From Kaistella treverensis (lineage in GTDB: Bacteria > Bacteroidota > Bacteroidia > Flavobacteriales > Weeksellaceae), in contig NZ_FORQ01000001.1 in assembly GCF_900114045.1 (NCBI RefSeq), forward strand, positions 372,001 through 436,000: 64,000 bases of DNA, given 5' to 3'. Below are positions 16,005-25,126 of the stretch, piece after piece; the first letter of the stretch is position 1; every line of letters begins with the position of its first letter. The position numbers and the translations under genes are program-made. Under the pieces are notes generated by a model. That model saw only the letters and a list, made by a program, of their open reading frames with translations. It was not told the DNA's origin and ran no database searches.

Positions 16005-16841
16005 ATGACAGATTGGAAAACCGTAAAAGAGTACGATGATATCACGTACCAAAAAAGTGGTGGCGTGGCCCGAATCGCGATAAACCGTCCGGAAGTTCGT
16101 AACGCTTTCCGCCCAAAAACCACCTCGGAATTGTATGATGCTTTTTACCACGTTTCAGAAGATTCTTCCGTAGGTGTAGTGTTGCTCACGGGTGAAGGTC
16201 CGAGCCCGAAAGACGGCGGCCACGCTTTTTGCAGCGGAGGCGACCAGAAAGCGCGTGGCGAACAGGGTTACGTAGGTGAAGACGGCAGACATCGTTTAAA
16301 TATTTTAGAAGTTCAGCGCTTGATCCGTTTTATGCCGAAAGTGGTCATTGCGGTTGTGAATGGTTGGGCTGTCGGCGGTGGACATTCTCTGCACGTTGTC
16401 TGTGACTTAACCTTAGCCAGCGAAGAGCACGCGATTTTCAAGCAAACCGATGCTGATGTTACCAGTTTTGATGGCGGCTACGGCTCGGCTTATCTCGCAA
16501 AAATGGTCGGACAGAAAAAAGCACGTGAAATTTTCTTTTTGGGCAGAGATTATTCCGCGCAGGAAGCAGCAGATATGGGAATGGTCAACGCGGTGATTCC
16601 GCACGCGGAACTTGAAAATACTGCGTACGAATGGGCGCAGGAAATTTTAGGAAAATCGCCAATGTCCATCCGCATGTTGAAATTCGCAATGAATTTAACT
16701 GACGACGGAATGGTAGGCCAGCAGGTTTTTGCAGGCGAAGCCACGCGTTTGGCATATATGACCGAAGAAGCCAAGGAGGGACGCAACGCTTTCCTGGAAA
16801 AAAGAAAACCTGATTTCGGCGACAATAACTGGATTTCGTAA
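16005..16841 (+). CDS. menB: 1,4-dihydroxy-2-naphthoyl-CoA synthase
   Basis: 278 residues, crotonase fold, the usual MenB length. It closes the second ring of menaquinone from o-succinylbenzoyl-CoA. Diagnostic pieces are FCSGGDQKARGEQGY (oxyanion loop and the MenB-specific SGGDQ), VVIAVVNGWAVGGGHSLHVVCDL, and TSFDGGYGSAYLAKMVGQKKAREI, with the MenB Asp-Gly-Gly-Tyr segment. Cytoplasmic. menA follows after 213 bp, so the last aromatic steps of menaquinone synthesis are grouped. The repeat cluster directly upstream makes the promoter hard to place. Confidence 0.96.
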   Translation: MTDWKTVKEYDDITYQKSGGVARIAINRPEVRNAFRPKTTSELYDAFYHVSEDSSVGVVLLTGEGPSPKDGGHAFCSGGDQKARGEQGYVGEDGRHRLNILEVQRLIRFMPKVVIAVVNGWAVGGGHSLHVVCDLTLASEEHAIFKQTDADVTSFDGGYGSAYLAKMVGQKKAREIFFLGRDYSAQEAADMGMVNAVIPHAELENTAYEWAQEILGKSPMSIRMLKFAMNLTDDGMVGQQVFAGEATRLAYMTEEAKEGRNAFLEKRKPDFGDNNWIS

Positions 16842-17054
16842 TTGGAGGATGGAGTATGAAGGGTTGAAGATGAGGAAGGAATATGAAGTGTAATTATACA
16901 GTTTTAGTGGCGGTTTGAAGTCTCTGGTTTATAGAGCTAAAAAGTTATTGCTTCAGCGTACTTTACTTTTTTAAAATCATTACTCTAAAATCAATTATTT
17001 CTAACCTCAAACTACAAACCTTAATCTCAAATCTGACAACTGACAACTGAATAT
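16838..17054 (+). other. Strand-asymmetric spacer between menB and menA
   Basis: From 16838 to 16898 the plus strand contains no C (G-, A- and T-rich; GGAGGATGGAG and GAGGAAGGA runs). From about 16975 to 17050 it is nearly free of G, and ends with two copies of TGACAACTGA-like sequence (CTGACAACTGACAACTGA). No ORF of note. Confidence 0.5.
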
Positions 17055-17987
17055 ATGATAGACTGGATAAAAGCAGCGCGGCTGCGGACTTTGCCACTTT
17101 CGGTAAGCGGCATTATTCTCGGCTCCTTTATCGCGCGTTGGCGTGTTGTGGAAGCCGGCGGAGACTGGGATTGGCGAATTTTTGCGTTGGCGCTTTTGGT
17201 GACTTTGCTGTATCAGGTGCTTTCGAATTTTGCAAATGATTACGGCGATGGCATTCGTGGCACCGATGAATTGCGTGTAAATGAAGCCGAACAGCGTGCT
17301 GTAGCTTCAGGAAAAATTACCGCAAACCAAATGCGAAATGCGGTAATATTGTTTTCTATATTATCATCAGCAGCCACAGTTGCGCTTTTATATTTTGCGT
17401 TTTTTAAGGATGGTTTTATCACGGAATTTTACACTTTTGTTGGTCTTGGAATCGCCTGTATTTTAGCAGCGATTGGCTATACCGTCGGTAAAAAACCATA
17501 TGGATACATGGGTTTGGGAGATATTTTTGTATTTATATTTTTCGGTTTGGTCTCGGTGTGTGGCAGCTATTTTCTTTTCACCAAAGAATTTCATTGGGAC
17601 ACGTTATTGCCCGCATCGGCAATTGGTTTGCTAAGCGCTGCTGTTTTGAATCTGAACAATATGCGCGATATAGAAAGTGACGAATTAAGCGGTAAAAAAA
17701 CATTGGCGTTGCGCCTTGGTTTCAAAAGAGCAATGGTTTATGAAATCATTCTTTTGCAGCTGCCGTTGCTTTTCGTTTTGGTATTTATGATGATGAACGG
17801 CTTGCACAACCAGGGAAAATATTATGCTTTTATCTTTTTTATCCTGATGTTACCGCTGACCGGTTTGCGACGCAAAATTATGCAGGTCACCACGCCAAGA
17901 GAACTGGATCCGTTTTTAAAACAGGTTGGAATTATCGCTTTAACGATGGCGGTTTTAGTCGCATTTGGACTTAATTATTTTAATTAA
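17055..17987 (+). CDS. menA: 1,4-dihydroxy-2-naphthoate octaprenyltransferase
   Basis: 310 residues with eight or nine membrane segments, a UbiA-superfamily prenyltransferase. The first Asp-rich motif is present as NFANDYGDGIRGTDE (near residue 58), where the MenA family has NDYFDxxxGxD-like sequence, and the second as NNMRDIESDELSGKKTLA (near 197). It attaches the isoprenoid chain to dihydroxynaphthoate in the inner membrane. Following genes start 11 and 2 bp apart, so menA probably leads a three-gene transcript with the metallo-hydrolase and the NUMOD4 protein. Confidence 0.94.
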   Translation: MIDWIKAARLRTLPLSVSGIILGSFIARWRVVEAGGDWDWRIFALALLVTLLYQVLSNFANDYGDGIRGTDELRVNEAEQRAVASGKITANQMRNAVILFSILSSAATVALLYFAFFKDGFITEFYTFVGLGIACILAAIGYTVGKKPYGYMGLGDIFVFIFFGLVSVCGSYFLFTKEFHWDTLLPASAIGLLSAAVLNLNNMRDIESDELSGKKTLALRLGFKRAMVYEIILLQLPLLFVLVFMMMNGLHNQGKYYAFIFFILMLPLTGLRRKIMQVTTPRELDPFLKQVGIIALTMAVLVAFGLNYFN

Positions 17988-17998
17988 AAAACACACAG

Positions 17999-18694
17999 AT
18001 GATGGATGCTAAAATTAAATTTAAATTTTTGGGACAAAACTGTTTTTTGTTCACTTATAACGGCAAAAATATCCTGTCTGATCCTTTTTACAATTACCAG
18101 AAAGAAAAATCAGGGTTTGATATCGCTGCGCAGAAAATCGATTATGTTTTAATTACACACGCGCACGGCGATCACATTGCCGATGTGAAAGAAGTTCTGG
18201 AAAACCACCCGGAAGCTCAGGTTATCGGTCAGCCGGAAATTTGCGGCTATTTTGGGCATAAAAATTCAATTGATATTAATTTCGGTGGTTCTGCAAAAAT
18301 CGATGATCTGAAAGTTTCAATGGTTCCGGCAAGTCACACCAGTTCTTTTCCCGACGGAACTTATGGTGGCGAACCTGCAGGATATTTTTTCCGCCTTCCG
18401 GGCAAGAATATTTACTTTTCCGGCGATACCGGCGTTATGGCTGATATGGAAATTTTTCCGAAACTTTTTGGTTTTATTGATTTAGCGATACTTCCCGTGG
18501 GCTCACATTACACCATGTGCGCCAAAAAAGCGAGTTTTGCTGCTTTGGAATTACTGAAAACGCCACGCGTTATTGGCTGTCATTTCGATACTTTTCCCCC
18601 GATTACCATCAATCACGACGAAGCTGAACAACATTTTAAAGAAAAAAACATTGATTTTACCTTGCCAAAATTAGGTGAAGAATTTGAAATCTAA
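17999..18694 (+). CDS. UPF0173-type metal-dependent hydrolase (metallo-beta-lactamase fold)
   Basis: 231 residues. The metal motif THAHGDHIAD (HxHxDH) lies near residue 54, with PASHTSSFPDG, YFSGDTGVM and the late IGCHFDTFPPI giving further ligands. This pattern and length match the UPF0173 group of cytoplasmic metal-dependent hydrolases. The substrate is not known. It starts 11 bp after menA and ends 2 bp before the next gene, so it is translated from the same message; no evidence ties it to menaquinone chemistry. Confidence 0.92.
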   Translation: MMDAKIKFKFLGQNCFLFTYNGKNILSDPFYNYQKEKSGFDIAAQKIDYVLITHAHGDHIADVKEVLENHPEAQVIGQPEICGYFGHKNSIDINFGGSAKIDDLKVSMVPASHTSSFPDGTYGGEPAGYFFRLPGKNIYFSGDTGVMADMEIFPKLFGFIDLAILPVGSHYTMCAKKASFAALELLKTPRVIGCHFDTFPPITINHDEAEQHFKEKNIDFTLPKLGEEFEI

Positions 18695-18696
18695 AA

Positions 18697-19494
18697 ATGC
18701 TGTATCCGACCGAAATATGGAAAGAATATCCTCTGAATCTGGAAATTGATTCGCCGTACCGCGTTGAAGTTTCTAACTACGGCCGTGTGAAAACCTATAA
18801 CAAAAACCGTCCGGATGGAGGTTTAATTAAAGGTTCACTGCAAGGTGGCTATCCCATTGTTCGGTTTACATTATTTAAAGAAAGACCTTTAGATGTCGCC
18901 GAAAAAATTGAAGCGCTGAATGAACTTATAGCTTTTCTGGAAGACAGAAGAAGAACATTGGTTAAAAAAAGCCTTAAAACACCGGAAGAAATTGCGGAAA
19001 TAGAAGAGTTGAAAAACCAAAGGCTTTCTGTAATTGCAAAGCGGAAAAAATATATTTTAAAAACCGACCGTAAGCGTCAGGTTTTTTCTCATTTCCTAAT
19101 TCATCGCGCGGTGGCAGAACTTTTCCTCGAAAAACCTGCTGATGCTGAAGTGGTGATACATAAAGATTTTAATAAAGAAAATAACCTCGCAAGTAATCTG
19201 CAATGGGCGACAAAAGAAGAAGCTTTCGCGCGTTATGCCGATAATCCGTATTACAAAACGAAAAAATACGCGGAAAACACTTTCGGGCAGGAAAGAAAAA
19301 AATCCACCAACGAAAAACTTTCCGTAGAAAATGTGCTTTATATCAAAGAAAAACTAGCTCAGGGAAAAACTCTTCGCGAACTCGCGCAACAGTTTAAAGT
19401 TTCTGATATGCAAATTCACCGCATCAAAAGGGGAGAAAATTGGAAAAACGTAAAGACTTTAAGTGAAATAAAAACTCAAAACGAGAAGAAATAA
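18697..19494 (+). CDS. NUMOD4/HNH-type protein with coiled coil and C-terminal HTH
   Basis: 265 residues. Residues 5-60 (EIWKEYPL..YRVEVSNYGRVKTY..GYPIVRFT) look like NUMOD4, a DNA-binding module of homing endonucleases. Residues 62-120 are charged and helical, probably a coiled coil. Residues 128-172 (FLIHRAVAELFLEKP..VVIHKDFNKENNLASNLQWAT) match HNH_3, with His, Asp and Asn-Asn at the expected places. Residues 205-250 (LAQGKTLRELAQQFKVSDMQ) form a helix-turn-helix. It is not inside an intron or intein and sits 2 bp behind a conserved gene, so it may be a domesticated nuclease or regulator rather than an active homing enzyme. The first two assignments are fairly sure; the role is not. Confidence 0.8.
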   Translation: MLYPTEIWKEYPLNLEIDSPYRVEVSNYGRVKTYNKNRPDGGLIKGSLQGGYPIVRFTLFKERPLDVAEKIEALNELIAFLEDRRRTLVKKSLKTPEEIAEIEELKNQRLSVIAKRKKYILKTDRKRQVFSHFLIHRAVAELFLEKPADAEVVIHKDFNKENNLASNLQWATKEEAFARYADNPYYKTKKYAENTFGQERKKSTNEKLSVENVLYIKEKLAQGKTLRELAQQFKVSDMQIHRIKRGENWKNVKTLSEIKTQNEKK

Positions 19495-19497
19495 AAA

Positions 19498-19597
19498 ATG
19501 GCAAGCTACCTAAATCACACCGCTACAACCGATTACCTTTGCTGCGTTCCCACCCTGGAGGAGTTTCAGGAGCTGGTTGTTTAGGACTTGCCGTTGC
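19498..19597 (-). ncRNA. ffs: Small bacterial signal recognition particle RNA (4.5S)
   Basis: Reading the minus strand from about 19597: GGCAAGTCC, then CTCCTCCAGGGTGGGAACGC, then AGCAAAGGTA, and finally AGCTTGCC before ATTTTTTATTT. GGCAAG (5' end) pairs with CTTGCC (3' end), giving the long closing stem. The GGGTGGGAACGCAGCAAAGG portion corresponds to the conserved domain-IV internal loop that binds Ffh. The T-rich tract after the closing stem is a terminator and overlaps the end of the convergent NUMOD4 gene. Ends are approximate. Confidence 0.92.
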
Positions 19598-19665
19598 AAA
19601 GATACGCCTTTAATTCAAAATTCAAAATTCTACGCCTTAAAAAGGCAAATTTTATTAAAATAAAT

Positions 19666-20244
19666 ATGACTAAAAACATTTACACCATTGGTTTTGTGCT
19701 CTTTCTAATTACCATGGCAATTTTTCTGGGACTGTATTTTTTCGGCATGAATACCGATTATTTTAACAATTCGCTTCTCATCAACGCTTTTATACTTCCC
19801 GTAATTTATCTCGGCGGCGCTTATGTTTCGGTAAATTCTGTCCGAAAAGCCGGTATAAAAATGGGTTTCCGTGATGCTTTCGGCCGTGCTTTTAAACCAA
19901 TGTTCATCGGCGGACTTCTTTCGATCATCACGATGTTTTTATTCTTGAATTTTGCTGATCCTATCGCAAAAGATTTACTTAATTTTCAATACATCGAGCG
20001 GCAAAAAACCGAGCTTGAAGCGGAATACGCCAAAGCCAGCCAGTTTGTAAAAACGCCCGAAGAAAAAGCGGAACTCGATAAAAAATATCAGGAAAGAAAG
20101 GAAAGTTTTGCACCAAAAATGATTGAAGGAAAGGACATGTTTAGTTTCCGCCAGTTTGCGTATTATTTCGCCGCAGTCTTGGTTTTTTATATAATTCTTT
20201 CCACCTTTTTCGCCAGTTTTTTCAGAAGCAGAACCGAACTTTAA
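19666..20244 (+). CDS. DUF4199 membrane protein
   Basis: 192 residues from MTKNIYTIG; the open frame upstream of this overlaps the SRP RNA promoter and is rejected. Four membrane segments: about 5-27, 38-60, 75-97 and 165-187. A charged helical stretch (about 110-150, KTELEAEYAKASQ..DKKYQERKE) lies between segments 3 and 4. Arrangement and length fit DUF4199 of Bacteroidota. Function unknown. It directly precedes a DPM1/GtrB-type glycosyltransferase, a pairing that I recall from other Flavobacteriia. Confidence 0.82.
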   Translation: MTKNIYTIGFVLFLITMAIFLGLYFFGMNTDYFNNSLLINAFILPVIYLGGAYVSVNSVRKAGIKMGFRDAFGRAFKPMFIGGLLSIITMFLFLNFADPIAKDLLNFQYIERQKTELEAEYAKASQFVKTPEEKAELDKKYQERKESFAPKMIEGKDMFSFRQFAYYFAAVLVFYIILSTFFASFFRSRTEL

Positions 20245-20303
20245 TTCAAATGGATGCTGCAAAGAAATAATGCCTTAATTTTGTGTCAAATCTAATTTTA
20301 TCA

Positions 20304-21254
20304 ATGAATTTATCGATTATCATTCCGCTACTTAATGAAGAAGAATCTTTAGAAGAACTTTTTTCCCGCATTGATAAAGTGTGCAATTCCGAAGGTTTGT
20401 CCTACGAAATCTGGTTTGTAGACGATGGCAGCACTGATTTGTCCTGGAGCATTATCGAGAATTTACGCGTGCAGAATCCACAAATTCACGGAATTAAATT
20501 TTCGCGCAATTATGGTAAATCGCAGGCGCTTCATGCGGCTTTTGAAAAAGCGCAGGGCGATGTTATCATCACCATGGATGCCGATTTACAGGATTTTCCC
20601 GAAGAAATTCCGGAGCTTTATGACATGGTCAAAACAGAAGGTTACGATATTGTCTCGGGCTGGAAAAAAAAGCGTTTCGACAATGTGATGACGAAAAATA
20701 TTCCGTCAAAAGTCTTTAATGCTGCGGCGCGAGGAATATCCGGAGTTTCACTTCACGATTTCAACTGCGGTTTGAAGGCGTACAGAAAGCAGGTCGTAAA
20801 ATCAATTGACGTGTATGGCGATATGCACCGATATATTCCTGTTTTAGCGGCTAATGCAGGCTTCCGGAAGATTACCGAAAAACCGGTGCAACATCAGGCC
20901 AGACCGTACGGAACTTCAAAATTTGGTACCGAGCGTTTCGTGCGCGGCTTTTTAGATTTAATAACACTTTGGTTCGTAAGCCGTTTCGGTGGCCGGCCGA
21001 TGCATTTTTTCGGCGCAGTTGGTACCGTAATGTTTATTGTTGGTTTTCTTTCGGCTCTTTGGCTTGGAATCTCAAAATTAATCGACGTTTCGAAAGGAAT
21101 TTACGGACATTTATTAACGGATAATGCGTGGTTTTTTATCTCTTTAACCATGATGATTTTGGGAACACTTTTATTTATCGCCGGCTTTTTAGGTGAAATG
21201 CTGATCCGTACCAATCGCCCGCACGAAAATTATCATGTGGAAGAAGTGATTTAA
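20304..21254 (+). CDS. GT2 glycosyltransferase, polyprenol-phosphate sugar synthase type
   Basis: 316 residues from MNLSIIIPLLNEEESLEEL; the 7-codon extension from GTG at 20283 is less likely. GT-A domain in the N-terminal 230 residues: VDDGSTD (near 43), ITMDADLQDFPEEIPEL (DxD-type metal site) and DFNCGLKAYRKQV. Two C-terminal membrane segments (about 235-260 and 275-300) are those of GtrB/DPM-like enzymes. It should transfer a sugar from a nucleotide to polyprenyl phosphate at the inner membrane. A TAATTTTG -7 box (20275-20282) lies 21 bp before the ATG. The sugar is unknown. Confidence 0.9.
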   Translation: MNLSIIIPLLNEEESLEELFSRIDKVCNSEGLSYEIWFVDDGSTDLSWSIIENLRVQNPQIHGIKFSRNYGKSQALHAAFEKAQGDVIITMDADLQDFPEEIPELYDMVKTEGYDIVSGWKKKRFDNVMTKNIPSKVFNAAARGISGVSLHDFNCGLKAYRKQVVKSIDVYGDMHRYIPVLAANAGFRKITEKPVQHQARPYGTSKFGTERFVRGFLDLITLWFVSRFGGRPMHFFGAVGTVMFIVGFLSALWLGISKLIDVSKGIYGHLLTDNAWFFISLTMMILGTLLFIAGFLGEMLIRTNRPHENYHVEEVI

Positions 21255-21282
21255 AAATTACCTGCTATTTGACCCTTTTTTT

Positions 21283-21987
21283 ATGAAAAATCTGTTTTTG
21301 CTTTTGCTTTCATTTTTGATTCTTTCCTGCGGAAAAGTGCGCCCGAAAGGCGATATTTCCAGCACCGATGTTAAAGTGGAAGATTTTGTAAACCTGAATT
21401 TAGATGGAAAATTCCGCGCGTTTTATGTCAAAAGTGACAGCAGTTACGTGAATATTGAAACGTATAAAAACGTGAGCAAAAACCTGAAACTAAAGGTAAA
21501 AAACAAAACTTTAAATATCACCGAAAGCCGCGAAACAGAAGGCGTGGATTTCTATAATGTCACCATTTATTCCAAATATAATTTAGAAAAAGTTGCAGTT
21601 GCTAAATCGGTTGAACTGAATATTTCCAGCGAAATCAAGACCGATAATTTCCGGCTGAATTTAAAAAATAATGCTAAATTTATTGGATCAGTAAATACGC
21701 GCCGCGCGGAAGTTGAAATGAACCAGAAAAGCCGTGCTAATTTTTTAGGAAAAACCACTGAAGCAGTGCTGAAGATTTCTGATACCGCAAGTATCATCGC
21801 GCCGTACTGGATGATAGAAAGCGCAAAAATTTCGGCAAAAAACGGCAGCTACACCGAAATAAATGTAACCGATTCTTTAAAAGGCTCCGTTGAAAAAACC
21901 GCAAAACTCGCGTATTACGGCGATCCTATTCAGGCTTTAAAAATTGAAAAAACAGCAAATGTTCAGCACGAAAAATTAGATTTATAA
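21283..21987 (+). CDS. GIN-domain (DUF2807) lipoprotein
   Basis: 234 residues with a lipoprotein signal, MKNLFLLLLSFLILSCG, Cys at 16. The rest is the repetitive beta-strand pattern of the GIN domain: LKLKVKNKTLNIT, FYNVTIYSKYNLEKVAV, TDNFRLNLKNNAKFIG, RAEVEMNQKSRANFLG, suggesting a right-handed beta-helix. Such proteins are common, exported and of unknown function in Bacteroidota. It lies 28 bp behind the glycosyltransferase and 31 bp before the phosphomutase, all in one direction, so one operon is plausible. Confidence 0.85.
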   Translation: MKNLFLLLLSFLILSCGKVRPKGDISSTDVKVEDFVNLNLDGKFRAFYVKSDSSYVNIETYKNVSKNLKLKVKNKTLNITESRETEGVDFYNVTIYSKYNLEKVAVAKSVELNISSEIKTDNFRLNLKNNAKFIGSVNTRRAEVEMNQKSRANFLGKTTEAVLKISDTASIIAPYWMIESAKISAKNGSYTEINVTDSLKGSVEKTAKLAYYGDPIQALKIEKTANVQHEKLDL

Positions 21988-22018
21988 TTTACTTCCGAAT
22001 ACTAGAAATTAAAAAATT

Positions 22019-23764
22019 ATGACCACTTTAGAAAAAGCAAATCTTTGGCTCACAGATACTTTCGATGCAGAAACCCAAAATGTAATCCGTCAGTGGATCG
22101 AGGCTGATTCCGATGAAATGGAAGATTCTTTCTACCGAGAACTGGAATTCGGCACTGGCGGAATGCGCGGAATAATGGGCGTTGGTACTAACCGTTTAAA
22201 CAAATATACGTTAGGTCAGGCAACACAGGGACTTGCAAACTACCTTCACCAGCAGTTTCCAAATCAGGAAAGCGAAGGTTCGGCGAATTCGGAGAAGAGT
22301 CAAATAAAAGTGGCTATTGCTTATGACGTTCGACACAATTCGAAAGAATTTGGTAAAATGTGCGCCGATGTTTTAACGGCAAATGGCATCAAAGTTTTGC
22401 TTTTCAAAGAGCACCGCCCAACTCCGGAGCTTTCGTTTACTGTTCGTGACAAAAACTGCAACGCCGGGATTGTCTTAACAGCGTCACATAATCCGCCGGA
22501 ATACAACGGCTATAAAGTATATTGGAATGACGGCGCGCAAATCGTTCCGCCAGACGATGAAGCGATAATTAAAGAGGTTTATTCGGTAAAATTTGAGGAA
22601 ATTAAATTTCAGGGAAATGACGATTTAATTGAATGGGTCGGTGAAGAACAAGACGATGTTTACATTGATGCATGTATGGAAAATTCGCTGTACCAAAATG
22701 TAGGTCGCGATAATTTAAATATCGTTTTCACCTCCATTCACGGCACGACTTACACTACAGTTCCAAAGGCGCTGGAAAAAGCAGGCTTTAAAAAAGTTGA
22801 TCTGGTGCGCGAGCAAATGATTCCCAGCGGTAATTTCCCGACCGTAGCTTCACCAAATCCGGAAGAACCGGCCGCGCTGGAAATGGCGCTGGATTTAGCC
22901 AGAATTACCAATGGTGATATTGTTATCGGAACGGATCCGGACGGCGACCGTTTGGGAATTGCAGTGCGAAATTTGGATGGTGAAATGCAGCTTCTGAACG
23001 GAAATCAAACCAACACGATTTTAACCTATTATATCCTCGATCAGTGGAAAAAAGCCGGGAAAATTACGGGTAAAGAATTTATTGGATCAACCATTGTGAC
23101 TTCTGATATTTTCTATGACATTGCTGAGAAATTCGGTGTGGACTGCAAAGTTGGTTTAACTGGTTTTAAATGGATCGGAAAAATGATTCGCGATTTTGAA
23201 GGTGTAGAAAAATTCATCTGTGGTGGCGAAGAAAGTTTCGGTTTTATGACCGGAGATTTCGTGCGCGATAAAGATTCCTGCGGTTCTATTTTATTGGCCT
23301 GTGAGATCGCGGCATGGTGCAAAGCCAATGGTAGTACGATGTTCGAATATATGATTGATATTTACAAAGACCTTGGTTTATATTACGAAGGCTTGGTAAA
23401 TGTGGTGCGAAAAGGCAGAACTGGTGCAGAAGAAATTCAGCAAATGATGAAAGATTTCCGTGAAAATCCGCCAGAAATGATCGCAGGTTCCAAAGTGGCA
23501 ACGGTGAAAGATTTCCAGGAACAAACATCATTAAATCTTTTGAACAACGAAAAATCCACGATGGACGACATTCCAAAATCCAACGTGCTGATTTATTACA
23601 CCGAAGACGGAACAAAAGTCTGCGTGCGCCCTTCCGGCACGGAACCTAAAATTAAATTTTATGTTTCCGTTAAAGACGAAATTCAGTCCAAAGAAGAATT
23701 TAAAGAAAAAATTGCGCATTTAAGCAGTAAAATTGATCAGGTAAAAAGCGATTTGCAATTGTAA
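22019..23764 (+). CDS. Phospho-sugar mutase (phosphoglucomutase/phosphomannomutase)
   Basis: 581 residues, the long form of the alpha-D-phosphohexomutase family. All four signature regions are visible: TASHNPPEYNGYK with the catalytic Ser, GTDPDGDRLG binding magnesium, GGEESFGFMTGDFVRDKD for sugar recognition, and RPSGTEPKIKFYV for the phosphate. Cytoplasmic; interconverts hexose 1- and 6-phosphates and so feeds glycan precursors. It follows the glycosyltransferase and GIN lipoprotein genes. The specific sugar (glucose or mannose) cannot be read from sequence. Confidence 0.94.
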   Translation: MTTLEKANLWLTDTFDAETQNVIRQWIEADSDEMEDSFYRELEFGTGGMRGIMGVGTNRLNKYTLGQATQGLANYLHQQFPNQESEGSANSEKSQIKVAIAYDVRHNSKEFGKMCADVLTANGIKVLLFKEHRPTPELSFTVRDKNCNAGIVLTASHNPPEYNGYKVYWNDGAQIVPPDDEAIIKEVYSVKFEEIKFQGNDDLIEWVGEEQDDVYIDACMENSLYQNVGRDNLNIVFTSIHGTTYTTVPKALEKAGFKKVDLVREQMIPSGNFPTVASPNPEEPAALEMALDLARITNGDIVIGTDPDGDRLGIAVRNLDGEMQLLNGNQTNTILTYYILDQWKKAGKITGKEFIGSTIVTSDIFYDIAEKFGVDCKVGLTGFKWIGKMIRDFEGVEKFICGGEESFGFMTGDFVRDKDSCGSILLACEIAAWCKANGSTMFEYMIDIYKDLGLYYEGLVNVVRKGRTGAEEIQQMMKDFRENPPEMIAGSKVATVKDFQEQTSLNLLNNEKSTMDDIPKSNVLIYYTEDGTKVCVRPSGTEPKIKFYVSVKDEIQSKEEFKEKIAHLSSKIDQVKSDLQL

Positions 23765-23831
23765 AAAAAAGCCTGTTTTAGCCGGATATTTTTTAGCGGA
23801 TTCCGGAAAAATTTTAATTAAAACTAAGAAA

Positions 23832-25085
23832 ATGAAAGTATCAAAGCTCGCCGAAAATTTAATTGGTTCGGAAATCATCAAAATTGGTAATCAGGTAAAT
23901 GATCTGAAAACGCAAGGCGCCGAGATCGCCAATCTTACCATCGGTGATTTGGATGCCAATATTTACCCGATTCCCGCAAGGCTGAAAGAAGAAATTCAGA
24001 AAGCTTACCAAAATAACCTGACCAATTATCCGCCGGCAAACGGCCTTTTGTCTCTGAGAAAAGCTGTTTCCGAAGATCTAAAAAATCGCTGGAATCTTAA
24101 ATATTCTGCAGATGAAATCTTAGTGGCAGGCGGCTCCAGACCTTTAATTTATGCTACTTTCAAAACGATTGTTGATGAAGGTGATAAAGTGGTTTATCCA
24201 ATTCCTTCGTGGAACAACAACCATTATGCCTATTTGACTCACGCTGAAAAAATTGAAGTTGAAACGGCTCAGTCCAATAACTTTTTGCCGACTGCAGAAG
24301 AATTGAAACCTCATTTGGAAGGTGCAGTTCTGCTGGCTTTATGTTCTCCGCTGAATCCGACCGGAACAATGTTTACTAAAGATCAGCTCACCGAAATTTG
24401 TGAACTTGTTCTGGAAGAGAATAAAAAACGCGATGAGAATGAAAAACCGCTTTATCTGATGTATGATCAGATTTACGCGATGCTTACTTTTGATGAAGAG
24501 CATTTCAATCCGGTTTCTCTTTTCCCGGAAATGAAGAAATACACCGTTTTTATCGACGGAACTTCAAAATGTTTTGCGGCAACGGGAGTCAGAGTAGGCT
24601 GGAGTTTTGGTCCTACGGAAATTATTGACAAAATGAAAGCATTACTCGGCCACATCGGGGCCTGGGCGCCAAAACCTGAGCAGCAAGCCGTTTCGGTATT
24701 TTTGGGTGAGACGGAACATTTAGACTTTTTTGTGAATGACTTTAAGGGAAAAATCGCTGACAGTTTAAAGATTCTGCATACAGGAATTCAGGAAATGAAA
24801 TCCCGTGGGTTGCAGGTCGACAGTATTAAACCGATGGGTGCACTGTATCTCACCATCGAGCTTGATTATTTAGGCAAAACAAAACCCGATGGTTCGCAGA
24901 TTGCGGATTCGTCTGACCTTGTATTTTATCTGATCAACGAAGCTGGTGTGGCGCTGGTACCATTTTCGGCGTTCGGAAATTCACGGAATATGCCTTGGTT
25001 TAGGGCATCAGCGGGTGGTTTATCAGCTGATGAAATAAAAAAAATGTTGCCGAGATTAGAAGCTGCTTTAGAAAAATTAGCCTAA
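23832..25085 (+). CDS. PLP-dependent class I/II aminotransferase
   Basis: 417 residues of fold-type I. Key pieces are NPTGTMFTKDQL (Asn contacting PLP), LMYDQIYAML (Asp and Tyr) and the Schiff-base Lys in FIDGTSKCFAATGVRVGWSFGP, followed by the Arg-containing C-terminus (PWFRASAGG), which binds the substrate carboxylate. This matches aspartate/aromatic-type aminotransferases. The amino-acid substrate is uncertain. It ends with a hairpin terminator overlapping the stop codon, 41 bp before kdsB. Confidence 0.92.
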   Translation: MKVSKLAENLIGSEIIKIGNQVNDLKTQGAEIANLTIGDLDANIYPIPARLKEEIQKAYQNNLTNYPPANGLLSLRKAVSEDLKNRWNLKYSADEILVAGGSRPLIYATFKTIVDEGDKVVYPIPSWNNNHYAYLTHAEKIEVETAQSNNFLPTAEELKPHLEGAVLLALCSPLNPTGTMFTKDQLTEICELVLEENKKRDENEKPLYLMYDQIYAMLTFDEEHFNPVSLFPEMKKYTVFIDGTSKCFAATGVRVGWSFGPTEIIDKMKALLGHIGAWAPKPEQQAVSVFLGETEHLDFFVNDFKGKIADSLKILHTGIQEMKSRGLQVDSIKPMGALYLTIELDYLGKTKPDGSQIADSSDLVFYLINEAGVALVPFSAFGNSRNMPWFRASAGGLSADEIKKMLPRLEAALEKLA

Positions 25086-25103
25086 AAAAGAGGCTTTTTT
25101 TTA
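25079..25103 (+). terminator. Terminator overlapping the aminotransferase stop codon
   Basis: AGCCT at 25079-25083 pairs with AGGCT at 25091-25095, followed by a run of eight T. Short stem but good T tract. Confidence 0.6.
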
Positions 25104-25126
25104 TCATTTAAAATCACAATAAAAAT

